From contig NZ_CP121651.1 of the NCBI RefSeq assembly GCF_029714405.1, positions 682,001-746,000 of the forward strand: 64,000 nt of DNA, in the 5' to 3' direction. The stretch is from Bradyrhizobium sp. CB82 (GTDB lineage Bacteria > Pseudomonadota > Alphaproteobacteria > Rhizobiales > Xanthobacteraceae). Positions 34,793 to 44,600 of the stretch are shown here, one piece after another (the first letter of the stretch is position 1; each line of letters starts with the position of its first letter). Below the pieces are notes generated by a model that was not told the DNA's origin, made no database searches, and saw nothing but the letters and a program-made list of their open reading frames with translations. Both the position numbers and the translations under genes were made by a program.

Positions 34793-35209
34793 TGCGAACC
34801 CTCCCTTCGGCTTGTTTTTCACAAAGCGCATTATTGTTTGTCGGCAGTCAAATTTCGCAGATTGCAGTGACGATTGATAGCCCGCGTTTGATAGATTGGT
34901 GATAGCGCAATCGTCTGACTTTTGCTGAACGTTGACGCCAGCCAACAGCGCTGCGCACAATGACGGCGCTCTTCCGACAACTTTGTCGATCTCAGCTTGG
35001 TTGCGCTCGATGAAGGCAACGAGCTCGTCGCGGGACATCTCGGATAGCGCGTTCTGTTGAGAAGCCGGATCCTTCCGAGTGGGCACGATGTGCCCTGCCC
35101 GGTCCAGGACGTTGATCGATAGATCTGCCCGCACGCGCGCTCACGCCTTCATCCTGTAAGACCGACCGCGAGCGACCCGAGGCTAACCACAGCGTCCTGG
35201 CGACGACAC
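34793..35209. other. Stretch upstream of the small gene; open but unassigned frame
   Basis: The reverse-strand frame stays open upstream to 35134 (including EMSRDELVAFIERNQAEIDK). I cannot tell whether this is part of the same protein or chance; the strong ribosome binding site at 34792 argues for separation. Confidence 0.35.
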
Positions 35210-35416
35210 CTAATCGGCCAGGCGATGCGTCGCCGTCGCGAGACGGTCGAGCATCCGTTCCGCACGCTGAAGATGCGCATGGGCGCGACGCACTTCCTGA
35301 CGAAGCGCTTGCCGAAGGTCGCCACTGAGATGGCGCTGCACGTGCTCGCCTACAATCTCACGCGCGTGATGAACATCATGGGTGCTGGTGCGTTGATCGC
35401 GGCGATTCAGGCGTGA
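35210..35416 (+). pseudogene. IS1182-family transposase, C-terminal fragment
   Basis: RRRRETVEHPFRTLKMRMGA continues THFLTKRLPKVATEMALHVL and AYNLTRVMNIMG. This is the conserved end of IS1182-type transposases, including the third acidic region E in VEHPF. The rest of the transposase is absent. Confidence 0.82.
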
Positions 35417-35641
35417 GCCAGGAGCGCTGTCGCGCGCGTGCCACCAACCTCATCATCGATTATAGTGGCTCGGGCAAGCCATTGGGCTGGCTTCCGGGGC
35501 CTCGCCGGAAATTATGCCATTTCGGCGCCAATCCGCGACCCCATGGGGCTGTTCAAAGCGCCGCCCCCGCATTGAAACGTTTTCACGCGGCCAAGACCCA
35601 TAGGAGACATCCAGCGTCGTCACCGGCTCTGCTCACTCAAT

Positions 35642-36607
35642 TCAAGGCTGGCCAGTGCGACGTCGCTGACGCGAACTGTCCGATGACCGTCTTTGCCCTA
35701 AACTGGGCCGCGCATCTTGGTCGAGCAAACAGTCGATAAATGCGCGTAGCGCCGGCTGGGCGTGACGGCGGTTCGAATAGTAGAGAAAAAGACCGGGAAC
35801 GGTTGGGGACCACCCAGCGAGCAGACGCTTGAGCTGGCCTCGCGCGATCGCTTCGTGAATGCGATCGTCGTCGTGCGCGTAGAGGATGCCCAATCCCTGC
35901 AACGCGCCTTCGAATACGACATCCTCATGGTTTGAGATCAATGCGCCCGTCACACTCAACTCAATTTTGTTTCCTTTCTTGTCCAGCTGCCATCGATAGA
36001 GATTGCCGCTGCCGGGAAACCGCCAGTTGATGCACACGTGGTTATGCAGCTCCGCCGGTGTCTTCGGCTCGCCGTGCCGAGAGAGATAGTCAGGTGATGC
36101 GACGGCAATCATCTCGACGTCGGGCGTCAGGCGCACGGCGATCATATCCTTCTCGAGCCGCTCGCCGACGCGGATGCCGGCGTCGAACCGGCCGGCAACG
36201 ATATCCGTCAATCCATCGTCGATCACGATATCGAGCACGACATCCGGATGCGCTGCATAGAAACGTCCGAGCCTCGGTGCAATCACCTTTCTGACGGCCA
36301 TGCCGAGCGCATTGATGCGCAACGTGCCGGCAGTGCGGCCGGTAGCCGTCATGGCCTCGGCGACCGCAGCGTCCAGCTCCAGCATCATAGGTGTGATGCG
36401 CTCGTACAACCGAGCCCCGGCCGGCGTGGGCGCCACGCTGCGCGTGGTGCGATTCAAAAGCCGCACCCCAAGACGCGTCTCCAGTTGGCGGATCGTCTGG
36501 CTCAACGCTGACGCCGATAGCCCCAAATGACCTGCGGCGTGTGCGAAACTCGCGCGTTCGACGACGGCTGCAAAAGCCCTCAATTCGGCAAAATCGGAAC
36601 CGCGCAT
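35642..36607 (-). CDS. LysR-family regulator
   Basis: A 321-residue regulator: helix-turn-helix FAAVVERASFAHAAGHLGLS, ASALSQTIRQLETRLGVRLL, then a LysR effector domain typical of the group that controls SDR/NTF2 pairs (LYRWQLDKKGNKIELSVTGA, followed by LIALLFLYYSNRRHAQPAL-like strands). The last 20 residues are basic and unusual (QRRSSDSSRQRRRTGQP). The start at 36607 faces the NTF2/SDR genes 100 bp away, so it probably regulates them. Confidence 0.88.
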   Translation of the reverse strand: MRGSDFAELRAFAAVVERASFAHAAGHLGLSASALSQTIRQLETRLGVRLLNRTTRSVAPTPAGARLYERITPMMLELDAAVAEAMTATGRTAGTLRINALGMAVRKVIAPRLGRFYAAHPDVVLDIVIDDGLTDIVAGRFDAGIRVGERLEKDMIAVRLTPDVEMIAVASPDYLSRHGEPKTPAELHNHVCINWRFPGSGNLYRWQLDKKGNKIELSVTGALISNHEDVVFEGALQGLGILYAHDDDRIHEAIARGQLKRLLAGWSPTVPGLFLYYSNRRHAQPALRAFIDCLLDQDARPSLGQRRSSDSSRQRRRTGQP

Positions 36608-36707
36608 TATGCATCATTTCCTAAATAGGCTGATCCAACTATAGGTCATTATCTTATGGATAGAAATCGTCATCTTGGTCACATCAATCGACCGATGGAG
36701 ATTTGAG

Positions 36708-37040
36708 ATGAGCGAACGCCTTGATATTCCCGAACCGATCGCCGCGTACTTTGCCGCTGACGGGCGCGACGCGATGGCGGTCACGCGATGCTTCACCAAC
36801 GATGCCATTGTGAAAGATGAGGGGCATACCTACACCGGCCTCCCGGCCATCACGAAATGGCGGACCGACGTGTCGGCCAAGTATACCTTCACGAGCGAGC
36901 TTTTGGCCCTCGATGAGACGGATGGCGTGGTTGTCGTCACCAGCCGGCTGACGGGTAACTTTCCCGGGAGCCCGGTCATTCTGCGACACCGATTCCGCCT
37001 CGAGCGCGGCAAGATCGCGGCGCTGGAGATCGCCCCATGA
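36708..37040 (+). CDS. SnoaL/NTF2-like protein
   Basis: A 110-residue protein of the NTF2 fold: [20 protein letters not shown], then [20 protein letters not shown], and the terminal [13 protein letters not shown]. Such proteins are isomerases or accessory subunits. Here it is translationally coupled (ATGA overlap) to an SDR gene. GGAG precedes the ATG at 36708, so the longer frame from 36675 is not preferred. Substrate unknown. Confidence 0.82.
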   Translation: MSERLDIPEPIAAYFAADGRDAMAVTRCFTNDAIVKDEGHTYTGLPAITKWRTDVSAKYTFTSELLALDETDGVVVVTSRLTGNFPGSPVILRHRFRLERGKIAALEIAP

Positions 37041-37819
37041 GTTTCGATCTTCAGCTCACGAACCGCCGAGCGCTCGTCACCGGCGGCACCAAGGGCGTTG
37101 GTGCCGCGGTGGTCGAGGTGCTGCGCGAGGCCGGCGCGAGAGTCGTCACAACGGCCCGATTGCTCCCAACTCAGCCGGCCGATGGCGTGCGTTACGTTGC
37201 GGCCGATCTCTCAACGGCTGATGGTTGCAACGCCGTTGCGACGTGGACCTTACAACAGCTCGGTGGCATCGACATCATCGTCGACGTGCTGGGTGGCTCG
37301 AGCGCGCCAAGTGGTGGATTCGCAGCCCTCGTTGACAGTGAATGGCAAAAAGAATTGAACCAGAATCTCTTTGCGGCAGTTCGGCTGGATCGCGCGCTGT
37401 TGCCGTCAATGATCGCACAAGGATCAGGCGTAATCATTCACGTCACGTCGATCCAACGCCAGCTTCCACTGCCCGAATCGACCACCGCCTATGCCGCGGC
37501 TAAATCCGCGTTGTCCACCTACAGCAAGAGCCTGTCAAAGGAGGTCACGCCGAAGGGTATCCGCGTGGTCCGTGTCTCACCTGGCTGGATCGAAACCGAA
37601 GCGGCTGTTGCCCTGGCCGATCGTCTCGCGGCACAGGCCGGCACAGACTATGAAGGCGGGAAGCAAATGATCATGAAAGGTCTTGGCGGTATTCCGCTCG
37701 GTCGCCCCGCGAAGCCGAAGGAAGTGGCCGATCTCATCGCGTTTCTGGTTTCGCCGCGCGCCGCATCGATTACGGGGGCTGAATACGTCATCGATGGTGG
37801 CACTATCCCAACGGTCTAG
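37037..37819 (+). CDS. SDR-family oxidoreductase
   Basis: A 260-residue classical short-chain dehydrogenase. The dinucleotide motif is [15 protein letters not shown], and the catalytic set is S in [11 protein letters not shown] with [13 protein letters not shown]. It continues [16 protein letters not shown] and ends with the typical [14 protein letters not shown]. All residues are present, so it should be active. It forms a two-gene unit with the NTF2-like protein under the divergent LysR gene. Confidence 0.9.
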   Translation: MSFDLQLTNRRALVTGGTKGVGAAVVEVLREAGARVVTTARLLPTQPADGVRYVAADLSTADGCNAVATWTLQQLGGIDIIVDVLGGSSAPSGGFAALVDSEWQKELNQNLFAAVRLDRALLPSMIAQGSGVIIHVTSIQRQLPLPESTTAYAAAKSALSTYSKSLSKEVTPKGIRVVRVSPGWIETEAAVALADRLAAQAGTDYEGGKQMIMKGLGGIPLGRPAKPKEVADLIAFLVSPRAASITGAEYVIDGGTIPTV

Positions 37820-38448
37820 CGATGTAGCAATGCGGAGGTCGCGGTCGGTGCTTGGCGCATTGCGGCGACGATCAGATAGTCCTTTATGTTGATTCGGCAC
37901 CTGGCAGGTCTGCTGTTGTGCAAGGCCCAAGAGGTGAGCCTCATCGATTCTTGGAGAGCTGATTCTCAGAGCTTCAGTAATTCCGGGCCGGAGCCATACT
38001 GTCGCGCTCGCCTGCTACCGCTCACCGGAATACACCAGGGCGAGGGGACTGCGCGCGGGCGCCGTGGACATCGATATCATCGTGATCGAAGGCTACGACG
38101 GCCCGCAGCCAACGGATTGAGCCCCGCTTTGGCGGCGCGCACCACGCAGCCTGATATTTTGCCTCGTAGGTCGTTCGCACCGCCGAAGGTATCATTCTGT
38201 GCCTTTCGGTGTCGTTGACGCCGTGCAGCGGAAGTTTGCTGCCGAACCCCAAACTCGCGCTTTGTGCCCCTAACGGACATTTCGATGGGCATTTGCTTAG
38301 TCCCTCGGCGATTGCCAATCTGTTCTTGGACGCGGCGGGGTCCTATCCGTGTTGAACCCCTAGTTAAATTTGAGCGTGGCCTAGCCTTTAGGAACCAATG
38401 TTCACTTTGGAACATTTCCTTGCCGCAGCGTTCGCGCGAGGGGGAACC
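37820..38448. other. Long stretch without a supported gene
   Basis: Overlapping frames of 60-110 codons exist on both strands but none has a family match or a good ribosome binding site. No repeat was recognised. Confidence 0.4.
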
Positions 38449-38835
38449 GTGTCCGAGTTGCCTTTGCTCCTCGTCATCGAAGACGAGTATCTTTTGCAGG
38501 CCGATATTGAGAAGGTGCTGACCGACGCCGGTTTCGCCACTGATATTGTGTCGTCCGGCGAAGAAGCGCTGACGCTGCTCATGGACGGCGCCAGACGTCC
38601 CAGCGCACTAATTACGGACGTGAAGCTCGCGGGTCGCTTGACCGGCTGGGAAGTCGCCAAGCGCATCCGAGAGAAGGACCCCTCTTTCCCGGTCATCTAC
38701 GTTACCGCCTATGATCGGGACTGGCCCGCATATGGCGTTCCGAATAGCATCGTTATCCCAAAGCCGTTCGCGTCAGCGCAATTGGTGACCGCCATTTCCA
38801 ATCTTCTCAACGCCGGAACGCCATCGACAACGTGA
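38449..38835 (+). CDS. Single-domain response regulator (CheY-like)
   Basis: A 128-residue receiver domain: acidic pocket VIEDEYLLQ, phosphoacceptor in LITDVKLAGRLTGWE, switch residue T in PVIYVTAYD, and lysine in SIVIPKPF. No output domain is present. GTG at 38449 is preferred, since GAGGGGGAACC lies directly upstream; an ATG at 38398 would add 17 residues. No histidine kinase gene is adjacent. Confidence 0.85.
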   Translation: MSELPLLLVIEDEYLLQADIEKVLTDAGFATDIVSSGEEALTLLMDGARRPSALITDVKLAGRLTGWEVAKRIREKDPSFPVIYVTAYDRDWPAYGVPNSIVIPKPFASAQLVTAISNLLNAGTPSTT

Positions 38836-38899
38836 GGCCGCCTCAAGCGGCGGCCTATCTGTCACGCGATCAAAGTTCACGCAGCCAACGGAGACTGCC

Positions 38900-39586
38900 A
38901 TGACCAAACCAAGCATCGTTTTCGCACATGGCCTCTGGGCCGATGGATCATGCTTCAGCAAGCTGATCCCGGCGCTCCAAGCCGAGGGCCATGACGTGAT
39001 GGCCAGTCAGCACGGCCTCGATTCCCTCGCGACCGACGTCGCCGCCGTGAAGGCATGCCTTGCTCGGGTCCCCAGCCCGGCGATCCTCGTCGGTCATTCC
39101 TATGGCGGAACACTGATCACGCACGCAGGGACCGATGCCCGGGTAGCCGCACTCGTCTATATCGCGGCCCTCGCGCCGGAGGCCGACGAAACCTCTCAGA
39201 GCCTGCTTGGCAAGTTTCCGACGTCCCCCGTGTTCGACCACCTCGATGTGCCGGAAGGGCGCATCTGGCTCAAACAAAGCGGCGTCAAACACTTCGCGGG
39301 AGATCTGTCCGAGGCGGAACAAAAGCTGGTGTATGCGACGCAGGCGGCGCCGGTGGCAGACCTCTTCAACCAAAAGGTCGAGGGCACAGCGTGGAACGCC
39401 AAGCCCAGCTGGTATGTCCTCGCCACCCAGGACCAGACGGTTCCCCCGGATCTGCAACGTTTTGTCTCGAAGCGCATGAAGGCGACCACGACCGAAGTCG
39501 CGTCTTCGCACGTCCCCATGTTGTCGAAGCCCGATGTGGTGCTCGACGTCATCCGCAAGGCCGCTGGCGCGGTGTCAATGTCCTGA
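38900..39586 (+). CDS. Alpha/beta hydrolase (EstC-like)
   Basis: A 228-residue cytoplasmic hydrolase: FAHGLWADGSCFSKLIPALQ at the oxyanion region, nucleophile elbow ILVGHSYGGTLI, C-terminal ATQDQTVPPDLQRF with the acid and SSHVPMLSKPDVVL with the histidine. It lacks a signal peptide, unlike its relative at 12230-13009. Substrate unknown; related enzymes act on small esters or antibiotics. Confidence 0.87.
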   Translation: MTKPSIVFAHGLWADGSCFSKLIPALQAEGHDVMASQHGLDSLATDVAAVKACLARVPSPAILVGHSYGGTLITHAGTDARVAALVYIAALAPEADETSQSLLGKFPTSPVFDHLDVPEGRIWLKQSGVKHFAGDLSEAEQKLVYATQAAPVADLFNQKVEGTAWNAKPSWYVLATQDQTVPPDLQRFVSKRMKATTTEVASSHVPMLSKPDVVLDVIRKAAGAVSMS

Positions 39587-39709
39587 CGCCAATCGGAAGC
39601 ATACCGCAAATCCGCCAGGTCCTGGCGGCGCTCGGCCGCGATGTCGTACGGCGACGTTTGTCCCGCGCGAGGCGAGATGAACCAGAAATAGGCAAGGCAG
39701 CCACTCCAG

Positions 39710-40315
39710 ATGGAGAACGAGAACAGCGACCCGGTCACAAGCTCCACGCGAGCCCTCTGCTCGAGCGTGGACGCCAATTGCGCGAACGCTACATGCGCGA
39801 GAAAGCCTCCCCAGCGACAAGATCCGAATAGCCTGACCTACCGTACACTCGACATTTCCAGCTTTGAGCCGGATACGGTGGAAGCCGTCAGGCGCATGGC
39901 CCAGAATTCACGGGACTGGGCCATGGATCACAAAATTCAACAACGACGTTCGGAATGTTCCCAACTCCTGTATGAGGCGTGTGACATCCTGTTCCCCTCG
40001 CGTGAGATCAAGTTTTCGCTTTTTACATTCCGGCACCAGTTCATTGCCAACATGAAGAGCATCATGGATCGAGCGGACGTGATCGCAATGGTTGGAGCTG
40101 TCGACATTGATTGCAAGACCGATCACTACGCCAAACGTCGCGCGGCTTGGGACAGGTCCAATATCAGGGACGTACCGGCACCGATCGAGGAGCAAGTCTG
40201 GCAGATCAGGAGATACCTGAGTGGGGTTGAGGAGCGGGAGACAGGGTTTAGCGCGCTCGCGAGACACAAAGCGATGAAAAAGTCTAAACTGATCGCCGTC
40301 AACCAACCCACCTAG
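39710..40315 (+). pseudogene. Tyrosine-integrase-like protein, C-terminal remnant
   Basis: The part from VEAVRRMAQNSRDWAMDHKI through FSLFTFRHQFIANMKSIMDR and HYAKRRAAWDRS follows the pattern of a rhizobial integrase-like family (RHQF.A..K, then GH and HYGKRR). Here the GH motif has become VGAVDIDCKTDHY. Only the last catalytic box is visible, and the core-binding domain and first arginine are missing. Hence it is called a degraded remnant. The first 45 residues of the frame look unrelated. Confidence 0.5.
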
Positions 40316-40346
40316 ACCACCGGTCGAGCATCTAACAGGATTTCGC

Positions 40347-40835
40347 TCAGCGGCGGAATTGTCGGCGCTGCTCGAAGGGCTCGATTGGCGGCGGGTCCAC
40401 GCGGCACGGGAGACGGTCGTCCCGACGCAAGCCGGATAATTGTGCGCCGCGCAGGTCCAGGCCGCGGCCGCAGCGGTCACCGTGCTCGAGCGCCGCCTCG
40501 ACAAGATGGTAAGCTTTGCCGTGCGAGCCTGCTGGTGCGCGTGAGCTGGGCCTGCACATAGTCGAGGCGGGCGCCTGCCTTGGCGACGGCAGCCTTGAGG
40601 GAATCGACCTTTCGCGGCGGACACCGGCATAGACGTTGTTGCGGTTTGCGATGGCGGACGCGAGCGCGGCACGCGCCTAGTCCGCTTGTGCCGTCAATTC
40701 CACCGCCGAGAGCCGCGTCACGACGTCGCCGGCCTTCGCAGACGAGCCTTTCTCAATGGCGGCGATAAAGGGAGTCAATCCCGATTGGATGACGCCAAAG
40801 ATGAAGTGACTGTAGCGGCGCGGGATTGCGAACAT
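40347..40835 (-). pseudogene. DUF2798/efflux-adaptor (HlyD-type) composite remnant
   Basis: The reverse strand reads MFAIPRRYSHFIFGVIQSGL at about 40835, as in DUF2798 membrane proteins. It then joins SAKAGDVVTRLSAVELTAQAD, a stop codon, and ARAALASAIANRNNVYAGVR, as in the coiled-coil of HlyD/RND adaptor proteins. Downstream frames are disrupted. Two unrelated gene ends appear fused by deletion. No functional product is expected. Confidence 0.45.
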
Positions 40836-40848
40836 GGCCTCCTCAAAC

Positions 40849-41600
40849 TCAAAGCGCGCTCAGTCCACCATCGACGACGAGATCGGCTCCGGCCACGTAG
40901 CTGCTTTCGTCAGAAGCCAAGAACAGGGCTGCGGCAGCAATCTCCTCGGGCCGGCCAAGGCGGTTGAGTGGGGTCGCAGCCTTGAAGCTCTCCCTAATCG
41001 CGTCCGCGCCTTCTTTCGTTACCGCCTGAGCGTCGATGATGGGCGTGTCGATCGCGCCCGGACTGATCGCGTTGACACGGATGCCGCGGTTCTTGAGTTC
41101 GGCGGTCCACGTTCGCACGAACGAGCGAACGCTTGCTTTGGTCGCGCTGTAGGCGGTGTAGCGCGGAATGCCCCTTAAACGCGGCGATGGACGAAATCAG
41201 GACGATGGCGCCCCCATCAGTAAAGAGAGGCAGCGCCTTCTGAACCGTAAAGAGAAGCCCTCGTACATTGATGGCGAAAGTCTGATCGAAATTTTTCTCC
41301 GTGACCTCGACGAGCGACTCCGGATCGATGAAACCCGCATTCGCGACCAAAATATCGATCTTCCCCCTCTCCCTCTTGATCCGGTCGTAAAGCCGATCGA
41401 TATCCCGCAAGTTTCTGCACGTCCCCTCGAACGGCGGCCGCACGGTCACCGATATTAGCAACCGCCATATTGAGTTCGTCCTGCCGGCGGCCGGTGATGT
41501 AGACAAATGCCCCCTCTCTCGCAAACCGCTGGGCTGTCGCGAGCCCGAGGCCACTGCTGCCGCCTGTAACCACTGCCACTTTGCCCTGTAGCCTGAGCAT
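40849..41600 (-). pseudogene. SDR-family oxidoreductase, two frameshifts
   Basis: [20 protein letters not shown] opens a classical SDR with GAGAAGG upstream. The frame is lost near 41415 (after DVQKLAG) and resumes as [20 protein letters not shown] and GGAIVLISSIAAFKG. It is lost again near 41170, before the catalytic tyrosine segment, which reads correctly only after correction (RYTAYSATK). The end is intact: ELKNRGIRVNAISPGAIDTP and SSYVAGADLVVDGGLSAL. Two indels in 750 bp mean either a recent pseudogene or sequence errors. It is the last gene of the leftward operon. Confidence 0.8.
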
Positions 41601-41661
41601 CCTTCTCATCCTTCTAGATTACTGATCCCCGCGATCGACACGCGCCGCGCAAAAACCCACA

Positions 41662-42777
41662 TCATTTGGACGCCGGAGGCAGGAATTTGCGGTCGATCAG
41701 AGACTGCAGCGCGTTGCGGAACGAGGTCTCGGTATCGACCGTCTTTGCGAACCCGGCCTGGCGCAGCTTGATGGTACTCACGAAGGCTCGCGGTCCCGCC
41801 GGGGCGCCATAGGCGAACGCGAAGTCCGCATGCTGGTCTCCTTGACCGACCAGCTCCCGCAGGTTCCGCGAGCGAAGACCATACTTCGCGACAATCTTGT
41901 CCCAGATCGCGGCGTTTTCGGCGAGGTAGGCCGTCACGCTCGTCGGCGCGTCCGGTCCCGTCTCTGCACCGAGAGTCTCGGCGATACCCGGCCACACATT
42001 ACGCCACTCGAACACATCGCCATTGGTGATGTTGAAAGCCTCGTTCGCTGCCTGCGGCGATTGGGCGGCCCAGACCGCCACGTCTGCAACGAGATCTGCA
42101 TCGGCGGCTTCCCAAACGAATGACGGACCTCCCGGGAAGCCGAACGGCTCCCCCCTCTCGCGGCGGATCGCCGCATAGACTCCGATGGCAGGGAGAACGT
42201 TCAGAGCCCCTGGGGTCGGACCGGTGACGAGCTGCGGGCGCAGAGCCGTGTAGTTGAAACCGTGCTTGGCACCCATCTCGCCGACATAGGCCTCCTGATC
42301 GAAGAAGAAGTTCGGGTGATCCTTGCGGGCATCACGTTCGCGAGCCGGGATGGGAATGGGATGCAGGTGCACGCCATAGACCTTCGTCCCCTGCAGGATG
42401 CTGATGTGCTGGAAATTCCTGGCGCCGCGGACGATGGACTCGACCACGTTGCGCAGCATGGCATTGTTGGTCTCGATCTGATCCTTGCTCGACCAGCCGG
42501 CGACCAGCTCGGGCTTTTCGTGGAGAGCCGTATAGGCGATGTGCGTGACGTCGGTCAGCGGTTCGAATGCGGCGCGGGTCTTTTCCTGGTCACGCAAATC
42601 GACCGACAGAAAGTCGACGTTGCGGCCGCTCGGCAGCTCTGGCTCACGGCGCGAGACACCGACCACCTCCCAACCCGCGTCCAGAAATCTCTCGATGGCC
42701 GCGACGCCCAGCAGGCCGCTTGCACCTGTGATCAATACCTTCTTCGGGACGTCTTTTCTCTGATTGGTCGTGCTCAT
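41662..42777 (-). CDS. Atypical SDR, PRISE-type (progesterone 5-beta-reductase/iridoid synthase-like)
   Basis: A 371-residue extended SDR. The cofactor motif is LITGASGLLGVAAIERFLDA. The segment THIAYTALHEKPELVAGWSS and ISILQGTKVYGVHLHPIPIP, followed by FFFDQEAYVGEMGAKHGFNY, replaces the usual YxxxK pattern as in PRISE reductases, which reduce 1,4-enones. Full length and intact. In the operon it sits with a glutathione transferase and dehydrogenases, consistent with electrophile or enone reduction. Substrate not inferable. Confidence 0.82.
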   Translation of the reverse strand: MSTTNQRKDVPKKVLITGASGLLGVAAIERFLDAGWEVVGVSRREPELPSGRNVDFLSVDLRDQEKTRAAFEPLTDVTHIAYTALHEKPELVAGWSSKDQIETNNAMLRNVVESIVRGARNFQHISILQGTKVYGVHLHPIPIPARERDARKDHPNFFFDQEAYVGEMGAKHGFNYTALRPQLVTGPTPGALNVLPAIGVYAAIRRERGEPFGFPGGPSFVWEAADADLVADVAVWAAQSPQAANEAFNITNGDVFEWRNVWPGIAETLGAETGPDAPTSVTAYLAENAAIWDKIVAKYGLRSRNLRELVGQGDQHADFAFAYGAPAGPRAFVSTIKLRQAGFAKTVDTETSFRNALQSLIDRKFLPPASK

Positions 42778-42825
42778 GATTTCAATCCTCGTTGTTTAGT
42801 AAGAGTTTGTCGCGCGTGAGGACGG

Positions 42826-43764
42826 TTACGCAGCCGCGTTGGCCTCGAGCCACTTCGTGATGTTGGCTGCGGCATCGCCGTAGAAGGTCCGATAGAGATC
42901 TTCGGTCACGTAGCCGATGTGAGGCGTCGCCAGGACGTTCTCCAGTTTCCGGAAGGGATGATCGATAGGCAACGGCTCGATGTCGAACACATCGACGGCG
43001 GCGCTGGCGATCCGGCGCGCCTGCAGCGCTTCGATCAGAGCCGCTTCGTCCACGATCGGACCGCGCGATGTGTTGACGAGTCTCGCCGTCGGCTTCATCA
43101 GGGCGAACTCGGACCGCCCGATCAGGCCTGTGGTGCGCCTGCTCAGGACGAGATGCACCGTGACGACGTCCGCCTCGCGAAACAGGGTCGGCTTTTCGAC
43201 GCGGGTAGCGCCGGCGGCACTGGCCGTCTCCTCGGTCAGGTTCTGGCTCCAGGCGATCACCTTCATGCCAAAGGCAAGAGCGATCCGCGCGACTTCTTTT
43301 CCGATGTTGCCCAACCCAACGACCGAGAGCGTTTTGCCCCGCAGGTTCGAGCCGAGACCGGTCTGCCATCCCCCCGCCTTGAGCGACGCCGCCTCTCGGT
43401 CGATGCCCCGCATGTTCGCCAGGATCAGCGACCAGGTGAACTCGATGGTCGGGGTCGAGTCGTAGCCCGTCGCGGTGACCGCGATGCCGAGATCGGTCGC
43501 GGCCTGGCCGTCGATGGACGCGTTTCGCGGTCCCGTCGAAGCTATCAGCTTGAGGTTCGGGAGCTGCTGCAGGATCTCCCTTGGAAGCGGCGTCCGCTCA
43601 CGCATGATGCAAACCACATCGAACGGCTGCAACCGTTCGATGACGGCCGAGGGGTCGGCCACGTGGTCGTTGAACACGGTGATCTCGGCGTGCTGGCGGA
43701 CGCCAGACCAGTCAGCGAGCCGCAGCGCCACGTTCTGGTAATCGTCGAGGATGGCAACCTTCAT
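42826..43764 (-). CDS. D-2-hydroxyacid dehydrogenase family protein
   Basis: A 312-residue NAD-dependent dehydrogenase: KVAILDDYQNVALRLADW at the start, GLGNIGKEVARIALAFGMKV as the Rossmann motif, catalytic arginine in NTSRGPIVDEAAL, and the C-terminal HPFRKLENVLATPHIGYVTE with the catalytic histidine. Length and motifs are complete. GGAGGG precedes the ATG. It is 12 bp from the hydrolase gene, so operonic. Might reduce a 2-oxoacid produced by the pathway. Confidence 0.9.
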   Translation of the reverse strand: MKVAILDDYQNVALRLADWSGVRQHAEITVFNDHVADPSAVIERLQPFDVVCIMRERTPLPREILQQLPNLKLIASTGPRNASIDGQAATDLGIAVTATGYDSTPTIEFTWSLILANMRGIDREAASLKAGGWQTGLGSNLRGKTLSVVGLGNIGKEVARIALAFGMKVIAWSQNLTEETASAAGATRVEKPTLFREADVVTVHLVLSRRTTGLIGRSEFALMKPTARLVNTSRGPIVDEAALIEALQARRIASAAVDVFDIEPLPIDHPFRKLENVLATPHIGYVTEDLYRTFYGDAAANITKWLEANAAA

Positions 43765-43776
43765 TGCAGCCCTCCG

Positions 43777-44600
43777 TCAGCGATCGGCGGCGAAGAACTC
43801 GGCCAGAGCTCCAGCTACCGCCTTGGGATCGTTCTCCATCGGAATGTGACCGGCCGACTTGATCCGGACGAGCCGCGTTTCTGGGATCTCCCGAGCGTAG
43901 CGTTCGGCGTAGTCGATGGTCTGAAACGGGTCGTCCTCGCCCCACACCAATAGCTTTGGCTCCCTGGACTGCAGTAATGCCGGCAGCATCTCCATGGTGT
44001 AGCGATGGTCGGCGGCGCCCGCGAGCGCCAGCCAGGATCGAGCGACCCGTGGATCCGTCCAGGGATTGAGATACTCCGCGATCTCGGCTTCGCTGGCCGG
44101 TCGTCCGAGCGCCTTCACGACCGATACGCGACGCGCAGCCAAAATGTCGTCGCGCGTCGTTGCCGCAGCGACCGCCGGATCCCGGAAGCGGGCAACGCCT
44201 GGCACCGGCCATGAGTCGTACATAGTACCGTTCACGACGGCCACGCGTGGGACCTCCACGTCCTTTGCGAGCATCAGTGCTGCGCGACACCGCCACCGAT
44301 GTCGTGGCCGGCAACCATGACTGGGTCCTTATGCCCGAGCGCCTGGAGGAAACGCACGAGCCACGCCGAAAGACGTGGTACCGAAGCCTCGCTCAGGGCG
44401 AGTTCGCCTCCGGAGCGGCCAAAGCCGGGGAAATCGACCGCTACCGGGCGGAGACCAGCGGCAGCGATGCCCTCGAGCACAGGCTGCCAGACGCGACTCC
44501 AATAGGTGCCGTGAAGCAGGAGAACCAAGGGGCCGCCTTTGCCGGCGGTCAGATAGCTGATCGGCAAGCCACCCACATCGACAGTCTCTCGTCTCGTCAT
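43777..44600 (-). pseudogene. Alpha/beta hydrolase, one-base frameshift in the middle
   Basis: The first half (SYLTAGKGGPLVLLLHGTYW, then VMVAGHDIGGGVAQH) runs to the stop at 44274. The rest, starting MLAKDVEVPRVAVVNGTMYD and ending LVRIKSAGHIPMENDPKAVA with the catalytic histidine, is one base out of frame. A single missing C (CAC CTG ATG would restore HLM) explains it. The stop and start share TGATG, so translation could restart, but the nucleophile would then be on a separate chain. The D in AGHDIGG suggests a dehalogenase- or epoxide-hydrolase-like nucleophile. Confidence 0.82.
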
